This document shows, piece after piece, positions 42,815 to 53,056 of a stretch of 64,000 nucleotides of DNA. The notes beneath the pieces are model-generated. The model did no database searches and was not told where the DNA came from. It saw only the letters and a program-made list of their open reading frames with translations. The stretch comes from Candidatus Bathyarchaeota archaeon (GTDB lineage: Archaea > Thermoproteota > Bathyarchaeia > Bathyarchaeales > DTEX01), in assembly GCA_025059045.1 (NCBI GenBank), contig JANXEA010000005.1, forward strand, positions 1-64,000, given 5' to 3'. Every line of letters starts with the position of its first letter. Position 1 is the stretch's first letter. The position numbers and the translations under genes are program-made.

Positions 42815-45196
42815 TCAACCTCCAAGCGTCCTATTCCATGCATTGTAGAGATCCCCTAATGGGGACTCGACCGCAACTCTCCCATCAAGGCCGATAATTT
42901 TAAGAGTATTTCTTCTCATTACTCTGCCTACTAAACCCATAATGCAGCCATCCATAATTTCTTCGAATTTTTCCTTCATCCTTTGAGGCACTTCCAAAAG
43001 GAATCGACTGTTAGACTCTGAGAAGAGGACATGATCATTTCTAGATAACTCGCGTGATCTTGGAACACTTGCGAGATGGATCTCTATACCATAGTTTCCT
43101 GAAAAGGCCATCTCAGCCGCGGCTACCGCAAGTCCTCCATCCGATATGTCATGGCAGGCACGTACCACTCCAGCATCTATTGCATGTGTCAATAGTTCAA
43201 AGGTTCTTTTCGCCTCTTCAAGCCTAACCTTAGGCACACTTTTTCCAAGATATCCATGAATACTATAGTATGCGGAGCCGCCAAGTTCAGGGTAAGTTCT
43301 GCCGAGAATGTAGATTAAATCTCCAGGAGCCTTTACGTCTGGTGAGACCGTGTTTCTAATGTCAGGGATAACCCCTATGCCTGTTATTAGCAGGGTAGGC
43401 GTCACTGGTCCCAGCGGAGACTCATTATATAAACTGTCTTTCCCAGAGATGAATGGGGTGCCGAAACCTTTTGCATACTCGTAGCAAGCTTCACAGGCTC
43501 TGACCAGCGCCCCAAGCCTATCCGGCTTCTCCGGGCTTCCCCAGACAAAGTTGTCAAGGAGGGCGATTCTTCTCCCTCCAACAGATAAATTATTTCTTAT
43601 AGCTTCATCGATAGCGGACGCGGCCATCCAGTATGGATCGATCTTTCCGTAATTCGGGTTTATTCCGCACGATATTACAAGCCCCCTCCAAGAGTTTCTC
43701 AGCGGCTTGAGGACGGCGGCGTCGCTTGGACCATTATTTCTGCCGCATAGGGGCTTCAGAACAGTGTTACCCTTAACTTCATGGTCATAGGTCCTTATCA
43801 CTGATTCGCGGCTCGCAATATTCGGATAGGATAGCACCTTAAGCAATTCATTTGTTAGATCGTTAGGCTCCGGGAAACACGGCTCGACAAGCGCAGGCTC
43901 TTTCCATTCCGCATATCTCTTAACCGCAGGTGGACTGAATAGGAAATCAATGTCAAGCTCCGCAACCTTTATTCCCATGTAATTTATGCGGAGAACCCTA
44001 TCAGACGTTAGTCTACCTATTGATGTTGCCTCAATTTCCTCTGACGAAAAAATCTCTAGAACAGCATCCAAACTAGGTTCTGGAACAGTTAGTAACATTC
44101 TCTCCTGGGACTCGGATATGTAGATCTCCCATGGGGGTATATTCAGATATTTCAGTGGAACCCTATCCAGATCAACAGTGGCTCCGCATCCGAATTTATG
44201 CGCGGTTTCCCCGACGGCGCTTGATAGGCCTCCCCCGCCCAGATCAGTAATTGATGATGCGAGGTTTAGGTCTCTTATCGCAATTATAGCTCGTTTGAGC
44301 TTCTCCTCTTCTATCGGGTTGGCTATTTGGACAGCTGGACGTGAGACCTTCTCCGATTCTTCAGTCAGCTCAAGCGAGGCGAACGTTACGCCGTGAATAC
44401 CATCTCTCCCAGTTCTGCCACCTGCAAGTACCAGGTGATCCCCAGGCTTAGCATTCTTCACATACTTATTTGTGGGCAGAATGCCAATGCATCCACAATA
44501 TACTACTACGTTCCCCACATAGCTCTCATCGAAGTATATGGCTCCGTTAACTGTTGGGATGCCCATGTTGTTGCCATAATGGCCGATCCCTGCGATAACG
44601 CCTCGGAACACGTATCTAGGATGCTTTGTTCCAGGTGGAAGCCTTTTAAAGTCATAGTCTAGCGGACCGAATCCTAAAACATCTGTGCACGCTATCGGGT
44701 CAGCCCAGACGCCGAGAACATCTCTGATGACGCCCCCAACTCCTGTCGCAGCTCCGCCGAACGGTTCAATAGCTGAGGGGTGATTATGAGTTTCAACTTT
44801 GGCGGCGACTGCCCATCCAGTCTCGAATTCAATAATCCCAGCGTTATCCTCGAAGACTGAGATACACCATGAGGGGTTGAGCTCTTTGGTGACGCTTGCA
44901 ATGAAGGTTTTGAAGAGGGAGTCGATTGTCCTCCCATCAGACGTGATGACCTTGCCCTTAAAGGTTTTATGGAAGCAATGCTCAGACCACGTCTGCCCTA
45001 TCGTCTGAAGCTCAACGTCAGTTGGGTTCCTACGCTTGGCCTTGAAATATTCCTTTATGGCCTTCATTTCCTCCAAGTTTAGGGCTAGACCCATCTCCTC
45101 GCTTATCCCACAGATCTCATTCTCTCCAGCCTCGAGAATATCGATCTCGTAAAGTTCGAATGGCACATTTCTCCTTATGTATAACTTACGAGTCAT
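42815..45196 (-). CDS. purL: Phosphoribosylformylglycinamidine synthase, large subunit
   Basis: FGAM synthase catalytic subunit of the small archaeal/Gram-positive form. Signature segments include TIGQTWSEHCFHKTF, EPFGGAATGVGGVIRDVLG, VLAGGRTGRDGIHGVTFAS and SDAAVLKPL. At 793 residues it is a little longer than the ~740 usual, but complete. The start at 45196 overlaps the purS stop by 4 bases, consistent with coupled translation in purine synthesis. Confidence 0.95.
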   Translation of the reverse strand: MTRKLYIRRNVPFELYEIDILEAGENEICGISEEMGLALNLEEMKAIKEYFKAKRRNPTDVELQTIGQTWSEHCFHKTFKGKVITSDGRTIDSLFKTFIASVTKELNPSWCISVFEDNAGIIEFETGWAVAAKVETHNHPSAIEPFGGAATGVGGVIRDVLGVWADPIACTDVLGFGPLDYDFKRLPPGTKHPRYVFRGVIAGIGHYGNNMGIPTVNGAIYFDESYVGNVVVYCGCIGILPTNKYVKNAKPGDHLVLAGGRTGRDGIHGVTFASLELTEESEKVSRPAVQIANPIEEEKLKRAIIAIRDLNLASSITDLGGGGLSSAVGETAHKFGCGATVDLDRVPLKYLNIPPWEIYISESQERMLLTVPEPSLDAVLEIFSSEEIEATSIGRLTSDRVLRINYMGIKVAELDIDFLFSPPAVKRYAEWKEPALVEPCFPEPNDLTNELLKVLSYPNIASRESVIRTYDHEVKGNTVLKPLCGRNNGPSDAAVLKPLRNSWRGLVISCGINPNYGKIDPYWMAASAIDEAIRNNLSVGGRRIALLDNFVWGSPEKPDRLGALVRACEACYEYAKGFGTPFISGKDSLYNESPLGPVTPTLLITGIGVIPDIRNTVSPDVKAPGDLIYILGRTYPELGGSAYYSIHGYLGKSVPKVRLEEAKRTFELLTHAIDAGVVRACHDISDGGLAVAAAEMAFSGNYGIEIHLASVPRSRELSRNDHVLFSESNSRFLLEVPQRMKEKFEEIMDGCIMGLVGRVMRRNTLKIIGLDGRVAVESPLGDLYNAWNRTLGG

Positions 45197-45444
45197 TCAG
45201 CTTCCTCTATCCGGAAATTGAAATCATCTTTGACAGGGTTTGCTAGTAGCCTTAGGCACATCTCTTCAACAATCTTCTCAGCTTCGCTGAGGGATGACGC
45301 CTCTACCACTATTTCATAGACTTTACCTACTCTCACAGCCTTTACAGGGTACTTCAGCTCCAAAAGTGATTCTCGAGTCGTCTCGCCCTCAGGATCGGAA
45401 TGGCCCGGCTTAAGGTTTACTTCCACCCTCGCCCTGAATTCCAT
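45193..45444 (-). CDS. purS: FGAM synthase small subunit PurS
   Basis: An 83-residue protein with the PurS pattern: ARVEVNLKPGHSDPEGETTRES, VRVGKVYEIVVEA and EEMCLRLLANPVKDDF. PurS dimerises to bridge PurL and PurQ for ammonia channelling. First gene of the purine operon, overlapping purL by 4 bases; ATG at 45444. Confidence 0.93.
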   Translation of the reverse strand: MEFRARVEVNLKPGHSDPEGETTRESLLELKYPVKAVRVGKVYEIVVEASSLSEAEKIVEEMCLRLLANPVKDDFNFRIEEAE

Positions 45445-45548
45445 AGGTGAGAGAAGATGAGGCCCAATTAATTAAGGTTATTTTTCCGTTTTAATGATTT
45501 CGAAGAATAAGTGTTCCACGTTAGAAGTGGTTTAAAAACGGATTGAAA

Positions 45549-45995
45549 TCATAATGGTCTCTCCAACCAGAGTCTAAGAGTCTCAAACCAGAGTATGATG
45601 CAGGCGGAGAAGCCGAAAATCAATGCCACCATGTTATGTATGCTACCACTATGACCGTAAAGTATGATGTAGGTTATTAGCATGGTTGTGAACCAGACTG
45701 AGTAGAAGAGGTAGCGTGGAACCATGAATCGTCCTATCCTCGTGAACAGCCTTAAAACTCCCACTTTAACTTCCCGGGCAAGGAAATATTCTCCTCTCAG
45801 ATTCTTATTAACTAGGCCCAGGGACACCAACTTCTCTAGGTGATGCGCCGCAACGCTTGGGCTGGAAAAACCCAGCTCACGTTGGATTTCACGGACACCG
45901 ACAGGCAACTTCTGCGTTCTCAGGAGAAACCAGTAAACCATAAGCGTCTTACCCTTCAATAAGGATTCAATCTCGTCTTCAGATGCTCCGCTCAT
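45549..45995 (-). CDS. Winged-helix protein with C-terminal membrane segments
   Basis: Residues ~10-75 form a winged helix (KTLMVYWFLLRTQKLPVGVREIQRELGFSSPSVAAHHLEKL, given here by position rather than in full: helix 2-3 at about 32-58). The C-terminal half has two membrane helices (YSVWFTTMLITYIILYG and MVALIFGFSACIILWFETL). This membrane-tethered regulator layout is common in archaea. The target is unknown. At 148 residues it is complete, with ATG at 45995. It is divergent from the FG-GAP gene, with about 120 bases between. Confidence 0.72.
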   Translation of the reverse strand: MSGASEDEIESLLKGKTLMVYWFLLRTQKLPVGVREIQRELGFSSPSVAAHHLEKLVSLGLVNKNLRGEYFLAREVKVGVLRLFTRIGRFMVPRYLFYSVWFTTMLITYIILYGHSGSIHNMVALIFGFSACIILWFETLRLWLERPL

Positions 45996-46114
45996 TACTC
46001 CTCAGCCAAATCTAAATTATCACCTTCGACATTAAAAAGCTAGCATAAACATTCAATCTTACTTCTCAGCCGCATAGAAGAACTAAAATAGTTTAGATCT
46101 GAAAACATTTCAGT

Positions 46115-47953
46115 ATGGAATCTTTAAATTTGTCAAAGGGCGCCGTAGATTTAGACTTTAGGAAGGAATTCAGGGGGTGGATTGTAAGCGAAAAATGCCC
46201 AGTATGCCTGAGCATCGATGAAGACTGCGGATTGAGGATCGTTAGCGGAACTACCTTTTGGGAGATCTCTTACAAGCCGCTCTTACTTGTAAATAGTGAT
46301 GAACATTATACTATTGAGCTGGAGTCTAAACATTCCTTTAAGGAAAGGAGCTATGGGCCTAGAGGCTACTCATTCTTCATGATGAAGCTTGAAGCCCTTG
46401 ATGCGGATACAAGGCCAGTCAATGTAAGGTTTGATAGTTGGCGATTCGGTGACCCCGGCGAGCCCTTTATCCGTCTTGATCTAGGATCATGGAGATCTGG
46501 CGAGATCGCGTTGACAGGGAGAAGCGATTGGATTACCTCGCTGGGCTTCTTCAAGCCTTTTCCAGGAACAAAATTCATGAGACTAACACTGCGCGGCATG
46601 GGCAAGGGAGAAGTCTACGTGAGGCGAATCACCATAAAAAGAGGCGTACCAGTTGGAGTCAATCTCTCTTCAAAACCATCTTTGCCTAAATCCGTTCCAA
46701 AACCAAGGTTGCTGCGACACATAAGTGTAGGAGATTACATGGGCAAACTTATAAGAATAGGCGACCTTAATGGGGACGGCGTGCCAGAGATTGTTACGGC
46801 GCAAAATGAGAGGATAGGACCCGGCAACATATATAGGCAGATCACATGTCTAACCGCAATAAACCTGGATGGATCTATTCTTTGGCAGATAGGGGAACCA
46901 GATGCCGAGAATTTTGAAGCTTTATCCGATCTTCCAGTGCATGTGGCAGACATAAATGATGATGGAAGAGACGAAGTTATCACATGCATGAATTTTAAGA
47001 TCCTAGTGATGAACGGCGAAGACGGCAGAATCATTAATAGTGCTACGACTCCGCGCTCAAGGAAGGGCGGCGGATACATGGAGGGGCCTGAAACTCTCTT
47101 CGACAGAATATTAGGTGACTGCATAGTCACATGCAATCTCCGAGGAGCAGGAGATAGGAAGGATCTCATCCTAAAGGACCGATATAATAATATGTGGGCT
47201 TACACAGTCAGCCTTGAACCTCTATGGGACTATGCTGGCAAACTGATTCATTCACCATCAGTATTTGACGTGGACAGGGATGGTAGGGATGAGGTCTTCG
47301 CTGGAGACGCACTTTTGGATCATGATGGCAGTGTGATGTGGCAGTTAGATGCATACGACCACTGCGACAGTGCCGTATTTTACGAATATCACGGTAAAAT
47401 CTTGTTGGCTATCGCTAACCAGTGTGGGGGATTCTATTTTCTAGACGCTTTGTCTGGGAGGATTCTGAGGAAGTGGCATATAGGTCACGCCCAGGTTTTG
47501 TCGGCTGCAAACTTCGATCCAAAGTATGGATATCCTTTGATCTGCGGTCAAACTTTTCATGGAGGGCTCCACCAATTCCTATTCAGCCCAGAAGGCGAGA
47601 TACTCTTTTCACACTTCGACGGGGTATACGGATGGGTCCCCGTAAACTGGACTGGGGACGGGGTGGAGCTCATAGCCGCCCCCCAGGGGCTGTTTGACTG
47701 CTATGGAAATCTAGTCGTAGAGTTTCCAAATAGAGATTATGTGGATAGCAGGTGGGGCAGTAAAGTTTACGTTTGGAACTTTTATGGAGACTGCAGAGAT
47801 GAAGTCATAGTTTGGAACGAAAAATCTATTGTGATTTATACTCAGGAGGACAATCCTAGAAGAGGGGGGATCCTATATAGCCCTATAAGGAATGTTAGAA
47901 ACCAAACATTCTATGGAAATATAAGGTCTGAACCCGATTGGACTTCCCTTTAA
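46115..47953 (+). CDS. FG-GAP/VCBS-type beta-propeller protein (possible PL11-like lyase)
   Basis: Repeated calcium-loop segments GDLNGDGVPEIVTA, ADINDDGRDEVIT and DVDRDGRDEVFAG alternate with LDGSILWQIGE-type strands. That pattern is shared by FG-GAP propellers and by family-11 rhamnogalacturonan lyases. No signal peptide is seen, so it is probably cytoplasmic. A jelly-roll-like N-terminal ~200 residues precede the propeller. The pectin-linked neighbours make a polysaccharide lyase plausible, but no PL11 catalytic set can be confirmed. ATG 46115. Confidence 0.6.
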   Translation: MESLNLSKGAVDLDFRKEFRGWIVSEKCPVCLSIDEDCGLRIVSGTTFWEISYKPLLLVNSDEHYTIELESKHSFKERSYGPRGYSFFMMKLEALDADTRPVNVRFDSWRFGDPGEPFIRLDLGSWRSGEIALTGRSDWITSLGFFKPFPGTKFMRLTLRGMGKGEVYVRRITIKRGVPVGVNLSSKPSLPKSVPKPRLLRHISVGDYMGKLIRIGDLNGDGVPEIVTAQNERIGPGNIYRQITCLTAINLDGSILWQIGEPDAENFEALSDLPVHVADINDDGRDEVITCMNFKILVMNGEDGRIINSATTPRSRKGGGYMEGPETLFDRILGDCIVTCNLRGAGDRKDLILKDRYNNMWAYTVSLEPLWDYAGKLIHSPSVFDVDRDGRDEVFAGDALLDHDGSVMWQLDAYDHCDSAVFYEYHGKILLAIANQCGGFYFLDALSGRILRKWHIGHAQVLSAANFDPKYGYPLICGQTFHGGLHQFLFSPEGEILFSHFDGVYGWVPVNWTGDGVELIAAPQGLFDCYGNLVVEFPNRDYVDSRWGSKVYVWNFYGDCRDEVIVWNEKSIVIYTQEDNPRRGGILYSPIRNVRNQTFYGNIRSEPDWTSL

Positions 47954-48109
47954 TCAGCAATCATAAACGCGGTGGAAGCAATTAAATATGCAACTTTCGC
48001 TGAAGAGACGTTTCATATATCCACATTAGAAAATCTTTTCGTAGGAAAACCTGATGATTTTTATATTACATGGCTGAATATGCGGAGTATACGTTTATAG
48101 AGGGCTTCT

Positions 48110-49177
48110 TTAGTGCAGATTGGCAACTAGTCCATCTGTTGGGGCAAGAAGTAGGTTAATGAAGGCTTTATTGAAACCGTTCTTCATTACGTAGGTTAGG
48201 ATCTGGGTGTTTTGGGCGCCTGATCTAAGATATTCCACTATATCTCTGCCTCTGTATATTCCGCCTGTTGCGCTTATCGGGATCCCCAGGTATACCGCCA
48301 TTGACACTTGTCTCATATTTGTTTCTTTCAGCTCTCGCCCACCATGGGCCGTTCTGTATTGCTTACCAGTTTCAGGGTCTTCTATTGTTCTGAAGAATCT
48401 GTTTGCTATCGTTATCCCGTCTGCTCCTCCTTTCTTTGCCGCTTTAACCATCTCGATTTGGAAGTCTATACCGTAGTCCAGGTTTAGTAGTTTTGGGATT
48501 ACTTTGATCTCTCTTGATGCCTCTTTTACGAGGCTTGTGGATTCCTCATACCATCTTAGTACGGTCTCTTTATCCTTGGCTATATTTTCGCCTTTAATGA
48601 AGGGGCAGAAGTCTATCTCGATGTGGCTGTAGCCGATATTGAATAGTTTCTCGGCTGTGTAAACCCATTCTTCAGTTTTCCATTTTTCTTCAATAGATGA
48701 TGGTAGGTGGCAGAGGATAGAGGCAATTATCGGCGTGCCAGTTTTCTCGCTGATTTTATGGGCTTTCTCGGCGAATTTTAGGTATTCTGGGAGGGTTCTC
48801 AGGTCGAGCCCACCGTCCCAATGGAGTATAGGGTAGAGACGGCTTACATCATCCTTGTCGTAGAACCACCGCATGAACGTCGGCTTCCTTCTTAAGAAAT
48901 GCATGGACGCGTTTCCATGTTTATCCTCCCCCACGACCGATTTAAGAACTATTGCCCCAAACCCGGCCCTAATAGCGCGTTCTATCTGCTCCGGATACTG
49001 GGAAAGTGGACCGGGAGCAAGTATTATCGGGTTCCTTAATTCCATGTCTACATAACGTGCTGAGAGATCTATTCCAAACTCTTCCCTTACCGCTTCTTCG
49101 ATTCCAGACGGGTTGGCTTCGAACCTTTCTCTCAACTTTTTTAGTTCTTCATCGATCTTCTTTACTCTCAGGTCCAA
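48110..49177 (-). CDS. Dihydroorotate-dehydrogenase-like FMN oxidoreductase
   Basis: The alpha/beta barrel starts with VDMELRNPIILAPGPLSQYP and has the DHOD-family FMN-binding pattern ADGITIANRFFRTI and TGGIYRGRDIVEYLRSGAQNTQILT. It lacks a conspicuous DHOD active-site loop, so the substrate is unlikely to be dihydroorotate. There is no Fe-S domain. 355 residues, start at 49177. It is the last gene of the five-gene KDG operon, 9 bases after the FAD oxidoreductase, so the two probably form one redox enzyme (inference). Confidence 0.7.
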   Translation of the reverse strand: MDLRVKKIDEELKKLRERFEANPSGIEEAVREEFGIDLSARYVDMELRNPIILAPGPLSQYPEQIERAIRAGFGAIVLKSVVGEDKHGNASMHFLRRKPTFMRWFYDKDDVSRLYPILHWDGGLDLRTLPEYLKFAEKAHKISEKTGTPIIASILCHLPSSIEEKWKTEEWVYTAEKLFNIGYSHIEIDFCPFIKGENIAKDKETVLRWYEESTSLVKEASREIKVIPKLLNLDYGIDFQIEMVKAAKKGGADGITIANRFFRTIEDPETGKQYRTAHGGRELKETNMRQVSMAVYLGIPISATGGIYRGRDIVEYLRSGAQNTQILTYVMKNGFNKAFINLLLAPTDGLVANLH

Positions 49178-49186
49178 ACGAACTCT

Positions 49187-51160
49187 TCACCTTATTATTC
49201 TGTCCTCTCTATATTCTTGCCAGACCTTTTCAAACCATCCCTCAGAGGTCGGGATCGGCCGAACCTTTATCCATTCAGTTTTAACACTCATGTTCTCGTC
49301 AAGCCACACTTCGCAGATTCTATCCATTAGGGACTCGTCATAGGGTTTGAAGCGCCATTCTGGTTCTAGCTTTTCTAGTGGGCAAACACCGTTAGGGTCT
49401 AGTATTATGTAGGAGCCCCTGCTCCCTCCGCCTTTTTCCAAGTACTCTCTCATGGCCTCAAGATATACAATGTGTGTTAGTGTCAGCTCTTTTACTTCAA
49501 GCGCGTCAAGCAGTTCTCTCTTCGAGGATAAGACGAGACGGTTTTGCAGGTTTTCTTTCAGCATATATGCTTCCTTTAGCGCCCGCCTTATCCCCTCTAG
49601 GCTACGGACATGGGCGGCATACTTTGTCATGCGCTCTTGAATCTCATTTTTTATCTCTTTAATGGATCTTGATTTTGGATCTATCCTTTCAGTGAGCCTT
49701 CGCATAAGATTGATCTTATCCTCAAGCCTCGGCCTAATCATCTCGAGAAACGTCTCTATTTTGGGCGGCGGATCCCTATACCTAGCGGCGATATATTGTG
49801 CAGCCCGGTATCCCCCAACTTGCCCGGCGTTAAGTGCCGATCCTCCGGGCCTGTACACTCCATGCGTCCCGTTGACCTCTCCTATTGGAAAGAGGTGCTT
49901 TATATTTGACTCCCACCATATATTTCCAGAGAGCCCGCCGTTATTGTGCTGCGCGCAGACCGCTACCTCTAGGGGTTCCCTAGTCAAGTCTATACCGTGA
50001 TCCGCGTATAGTTTTACGGCTGGCGGGTTCATCTTCATGAGCCTTTCGATAGGCGTGCCGAATAGCGCGTCAGACTTCTCCAAATATTCATAAGCTTCCT
50101 TCTCCAGATCCTCAAACTTGAAGCCTGTGATATTTCTCGTGAAGTCCATGAAGACTCTTCTTCCAAGTTTTACGGTTTCACGGTATACTAGGAGGTCTAT
50201 TAATGAAGAGCCGTAGTTCAGGATCCTCCTTGCATCGAATGGCCATTGATATCCTTTCAGAAATATGCATGTGGCAAGCTTGCCTATGGAGGGAAAGAAT
50301 TCATTTAGAAACTCTTTTTCATCATGTCCTTCCTTATCAGTGGATATGTATCTAGGTATAACCTGCTGATAGGTTCCCGAAACGTTCCATCTAAACTTCA
50401 CTGAGGCCAGCCCATATTGCCATTCTGTTAGGTTTCTTCCTCTTGCGCCAATCTCGAATGCCAATCCTGTGCTTCCTCTCTGTGCTTCGGGATATACCGA
50501 TGCCTTGTAAAGGGCGGCGGGCCCGCCTGTCGCGAGGACTAGGTTTGTACAGTTGAAGAGAACCATTCCAAAGTTTTCTGATTCAACTTCCTCTCTATTT
50601 ATGCAGAGGAACCCGACAACCCTTTCTCTCTGCCTAAATAGCGCCACTGCCTCATGCTTGTCAAAGATCGGTATCCCCTTCGCCCTAACCTGCCTAAGTA
50701 AACATTCATGCATATAGTAGGAGGTTAGCGGGCCGGCTGATGTTCCACGCTGCTTTGGATCATGATCCGTCTTATAGCCTACGTAGGAGCCATACTCATC
50801 ATGTGGGAAGGGTACGCCTAATGAGACGAGATGATAGAACTCTTGAATTGAAAGTGTCGCCTCTATAAGGGCGATGTCCCCATGCATACATCCCCCTGAA
50901 AAGAGAGCCTGCGCCATCTCATATGGGCTGTCGCCAGTCCTGCCGACAAGAGATAAGCGGTAGTAGGTCTGCTTATCCGATCCGGTGTTCCTTGAAGTGC
51001 CACCATATATATCCTCGGTTACTATAGCAATGTCCCTTTGCCCATTGGCATATAGGTGGTCTGCGCAGTTCAACCCTGCGGCTCCGCTTCCAATTATCAC
51101 GGTGTTCAGAGAATAGACTGGTATCTTATACCCCAATACTTCGACTGTTCCCTTTTCCAC
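49187..51160 (-). CDS. FAD-dependent oxidoreductase of the fumarate-reductase type
   Basis: VIIGSGAAGLNCADHLY near residue 22 is the Rossmann FAD site, and LVLATGGPAALYKASVYPEAQRGSTG and ALNAGQVGGYRAAQYIA complete the FAD-binding layout of fumarate reductase/aspartate oxidase flavoproteins. At 657 residues it is long for that family, with a C-terminal ~180-residue helical part as in succinate dehydrogenase subunit A. No Fe-S or membrane subunit is nearby. Start is probably GTG 51160. It is co-transcribed with the SDR and DHOD-like genes; the natural substrate is not known. Confidence 0.75.
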   Translation of the reverse strand: MEKGTVEVLGYKIPVYSLNTVIIGSGAAGLNCADHLYANGQRDIAIVTEDIYGGTSRNTGSDKQTYYRLSLVGRTGDSPYEMAQALFSGGCMHGDIALIEATLSIQEFYHLVSLGVPFPHDEYGSYVGYKTDHDPKQRGTSAGPLTSYYMHECLLRQVRAKGIPIFDKHEAVALFRQRERVVGFLCINREEVESENFGMVLFNCTNLVLATGGPAALYKASVYPEAQRGSTGLAFEIGARGRNLTEWQYGLASVKFRWNVSGTYQQVIPRYISTDKEGHDEKEFLNEFFPSIGKLATCIFLKGYQWPFDARRILNYGSSLIDLLVYRETVKLGRRVFMDFTRNITGFKFEDLEKEAYEYLEKSDALFGTPIERLMKMNPPAVKLYADHGIDLTREPLEVAVCAQHNNGGLSGNIWWESNIKHLFPIGEVNGTHGVYRPGGSALNAGQVGGYRAAQYIAARYRDPPPKIETFLEMIRPRLEDKINLMRRLTERIDPKSRSIKEIKNEIQERMTKYAAHVRSLEGIRRALKEAYMLKENLQNRLVLSSKRELLDALEVKELTLTHIVYLEAMREYLEKGGGSRGSYIILDPNGVCPLEKLEPEWRFKPYDESLMDRICEVWLDENMSVKTEWIKVRPIPTSEGWFEKVWQEYREDRIIR

Positions 51161-51171
51161 AGCGTATCCCT

Positions 51172-51978
51172 TTAGAGCCTCTTTAGGTGAAATCCTCCAT
51201 CCACATTGAAGACTTCGCCCGTTGAGAATGGGAAGTACCCTTTGGCGATAGCGACTACCGCCTTTGCGACATCTTCAGGTTTTCCCCACCGTTTAATAGG
51301 CGTTATGCCTTCTGAGATTAGGCGGTCGTACTTTTCTTTGACCGGCTCGGTCATGTGGGTTAAAATTATTCCGGGCCTTATCTCATAAACATTTATTCCA
51401 TATTCTGCAAGTCTATCGGCGTAGAGCTTCGTCATCATACTTAATCCCGCCTTGGATATGCAGTACTCGCCTCTGTTAATTGAGGATGTGTAGGCTGATA
51501 TCGACGATATGTTTATGATCTTCGGGTCTAGGTCCGCCTTTTGCTGCTTAAGTTCGATCATCCATCTCGCAATGATCTGTGTTAGAAAGTATGGTCCCTT
51601 CAAGTTAACCGCTAAAACCTGGTCAAAGCTCTCCTCAGACGCTTCAAGGATGTCAGCTCTCACCTTTGGTGCAATGCCAGCATTGTTTACAAGAATATCT
51701 ATACGTCCAAAAGAAGACTTCATTGTTGACAGCATCCTTTCTCTATCCTCTTTGATTGATATGTCTGCCCTAATGAAGATCGCCTTACATCCAGCCGCCT
51801 TTATCCCATCTAGCACTTGAGAAGCTTGTTCAGGCTCGCATATGTCATTCACGGCGATGTCGAAACCATTTCTTGCAAGTTCAACCGCTATCGCCGCGCC
51901 GATCCCTCTTGCCGCCCCAGTTATCAGGGCGACTGGGCGACTATTCCAGACTCCATCTGTTATACGAGCATCTTCCAT
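51172..51978 (-). CDS. Short-chain dehydrogenase/reductase (KduD-like?)
   Basis: [18 protein letters not shown] near residue 24 is the SDR dinucleotide site, [10 protein letters not shown] the NNAG motif, and ISSISAY with YCISK the catalytic Ser-Tyr-Lys. NVDGGFHL ends the fold. The family is broad, but placement between KDPG aldolase and the FAD enzyme, in an operon with KDG kinase, suggests a KduD-type 2-dehydro-3-deoxygluconate dehydrogenase (inference). The open frame starts at 52008; ATG 51978 is preferred because the SDR core starts soon after. Confidence 0.82.
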   Translation of the reverse strand: MEDARITDGVWNSRPVALITGAARGIGAAIAVELARNGFDIAVNDICEPEQASQVLDGIKAAGCKAIFIRADISIKEDRERMLSTMKSSFGRIDILVNNAGIAPKVRADILEASEESFDQVLAVNLKGPYFLTQIIARWMIELKQQKADLDPKIINISSISAYTSSINRGEYCISKAGLSMMTKLYADRLAEYGINVYEIRPGIILTHMTEPVKEKYDRLISEGITPIKRWGKPEDVAKAVVAIAKGYFPFSTGEVFNVDGGFHLKRL

Positions 51979-52018
51979 CCGATTTTCACCGCAATTAACA
52001 ATGAACATCCTGAGCCCA

Positions 52019-53047
52019 TCAATTGCTTGAATATATTAGGTGTATTCTGTTGCCCATGGGGTCCGGGTTCTTCAGGAAGACGCTTTTTACACCTTTCTTT
52101 ACTTTAGGCTCCTCAATCATTATGCCCATTTTCTGCAGATAGTTGCATGCCTCCTCAAAGTTTGAGACCCTTATTGCGATGTGGCATCTCTGCCGCTCAC
52201 CAGTCTTCATCACTTCGATCCTTCCTGCCCCCTGACCAGAGATGAAGAAGGAAGTTGCTCCCTCAGCCTTCGAAAAGCCAAATATCCTAGCATACCAGTC
52301 TACAAGTTCTTCCGCTGCGACCCCTTCAGGGTAAAGCCCCACGTGCTCAACCCCAAGAAAGAGCGGCGTACCCCTCGCCTCCTTTATCCACCATAGACAT
52401 TGTTCAACCTTCTTCGCGATCTCTTCGAACTTGCCCGCGCTGACTAGATCTTTTGAGATGAGTTTTGAGCCTATGCCGAGCGCGGCTGTGCCAGCCTTTA
52501 TCCATTCGAATATGCTCTCACGTGTTGGGTCAACTCCTCCCGTAGGCATGATCTTCGCCCATGGGCATGGGCCAAGAAGATTTCTTACGAATTCTGGACC
52601 CCCTACCTCCGCGCCTGGAAAAATCTTCACTATGTCGCAGCCCAGCTCCTCCGCCTGAGATATCTCGGACGCGCTTCCGCAGCCCGGCATATATGGAACC
52701 TTCCTCCTGTTGCATACCTTTGCAATCTCAGGGTTCAGTACGGGTCCCACGACGAAGTTGGCGCCACTATTAATGTATAGGGCCGCTGTTGCAGGATCGA
52801 TTACTGATCCCACCCCCAAGATTACGTCTGAAAACTCTTTGTTGCACCATTTGGCTAGCTCCGTGAAAACTTGGTATGCAAAGTCTCCCCGGTTGGTGAA
52901 CTCTATCACCTTTGCTCCGCCGTCTACGCATGCCATCACAATCTTTTTCGCGGTTTCAAGATCCCCCTCATAAAAGACTGGGACGAGCCCGAGTTCAAGG
53001 ATCTTCCCTATGACGACATGCTTAAGGAATTTTGCCAATACTTTCAA
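52019..53047 (-). CDS. eda: KDPG aldolase fused to a VOC (glyoxalase-like) domain
   Basis: Residues 1-215 are a KDPG/KHG aldolase: VIEFTNRGD (Glu49), [24 protein letters not shown] and [11 protein letters not shown] with the Schiff-base lysine at 141. This splits 2-keto-3-deoxy-6-phosphogluconate into pyruvate and glyceraldehyde 3-phosphate. The C-terminal ~110 residues ([49 protein letters not shown]) are a vicinal-oxygen-chelate domain. Such a fusion is unusual and could isomerise or open the substrate (inference). Start: TTG 53047 or the TTG three codons on, which has a GGGAGG 10 bases before it. Confidence 0.88.
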   Translation of the reverse strand: MKVLAKFLKHVVIGKILELGLVPVFYEGDLETAKKIVMACVDGGAKVIEFTNRGDFAYQVFTELAKWCNKEFSDVILGVGSVIDPATAALYINSGANFVVGPVLNPEIAKVCNRRKVPYMPGCGSASEISQAEELGCDIVKIFPGAEVGGPEFVRNLLGPCPWAKIMPTGGVDPTRESIFEWIKAGTAALGIGSKLISKDLVSAGKFEEIAKKVEQCLWWIKEARGTPLFLGVEHVGLYPEGVAAEELVDWYARIFGFSKAEGATSFFISGQGAGRIEVMKTGERQRCHIAIRVSNFEEACNYLQKMGIMIEEPKVKKGVKSVFLKNPDPMGNRIHLIYSSN

Positions 53048-53056
53048 GCCTCCCTC

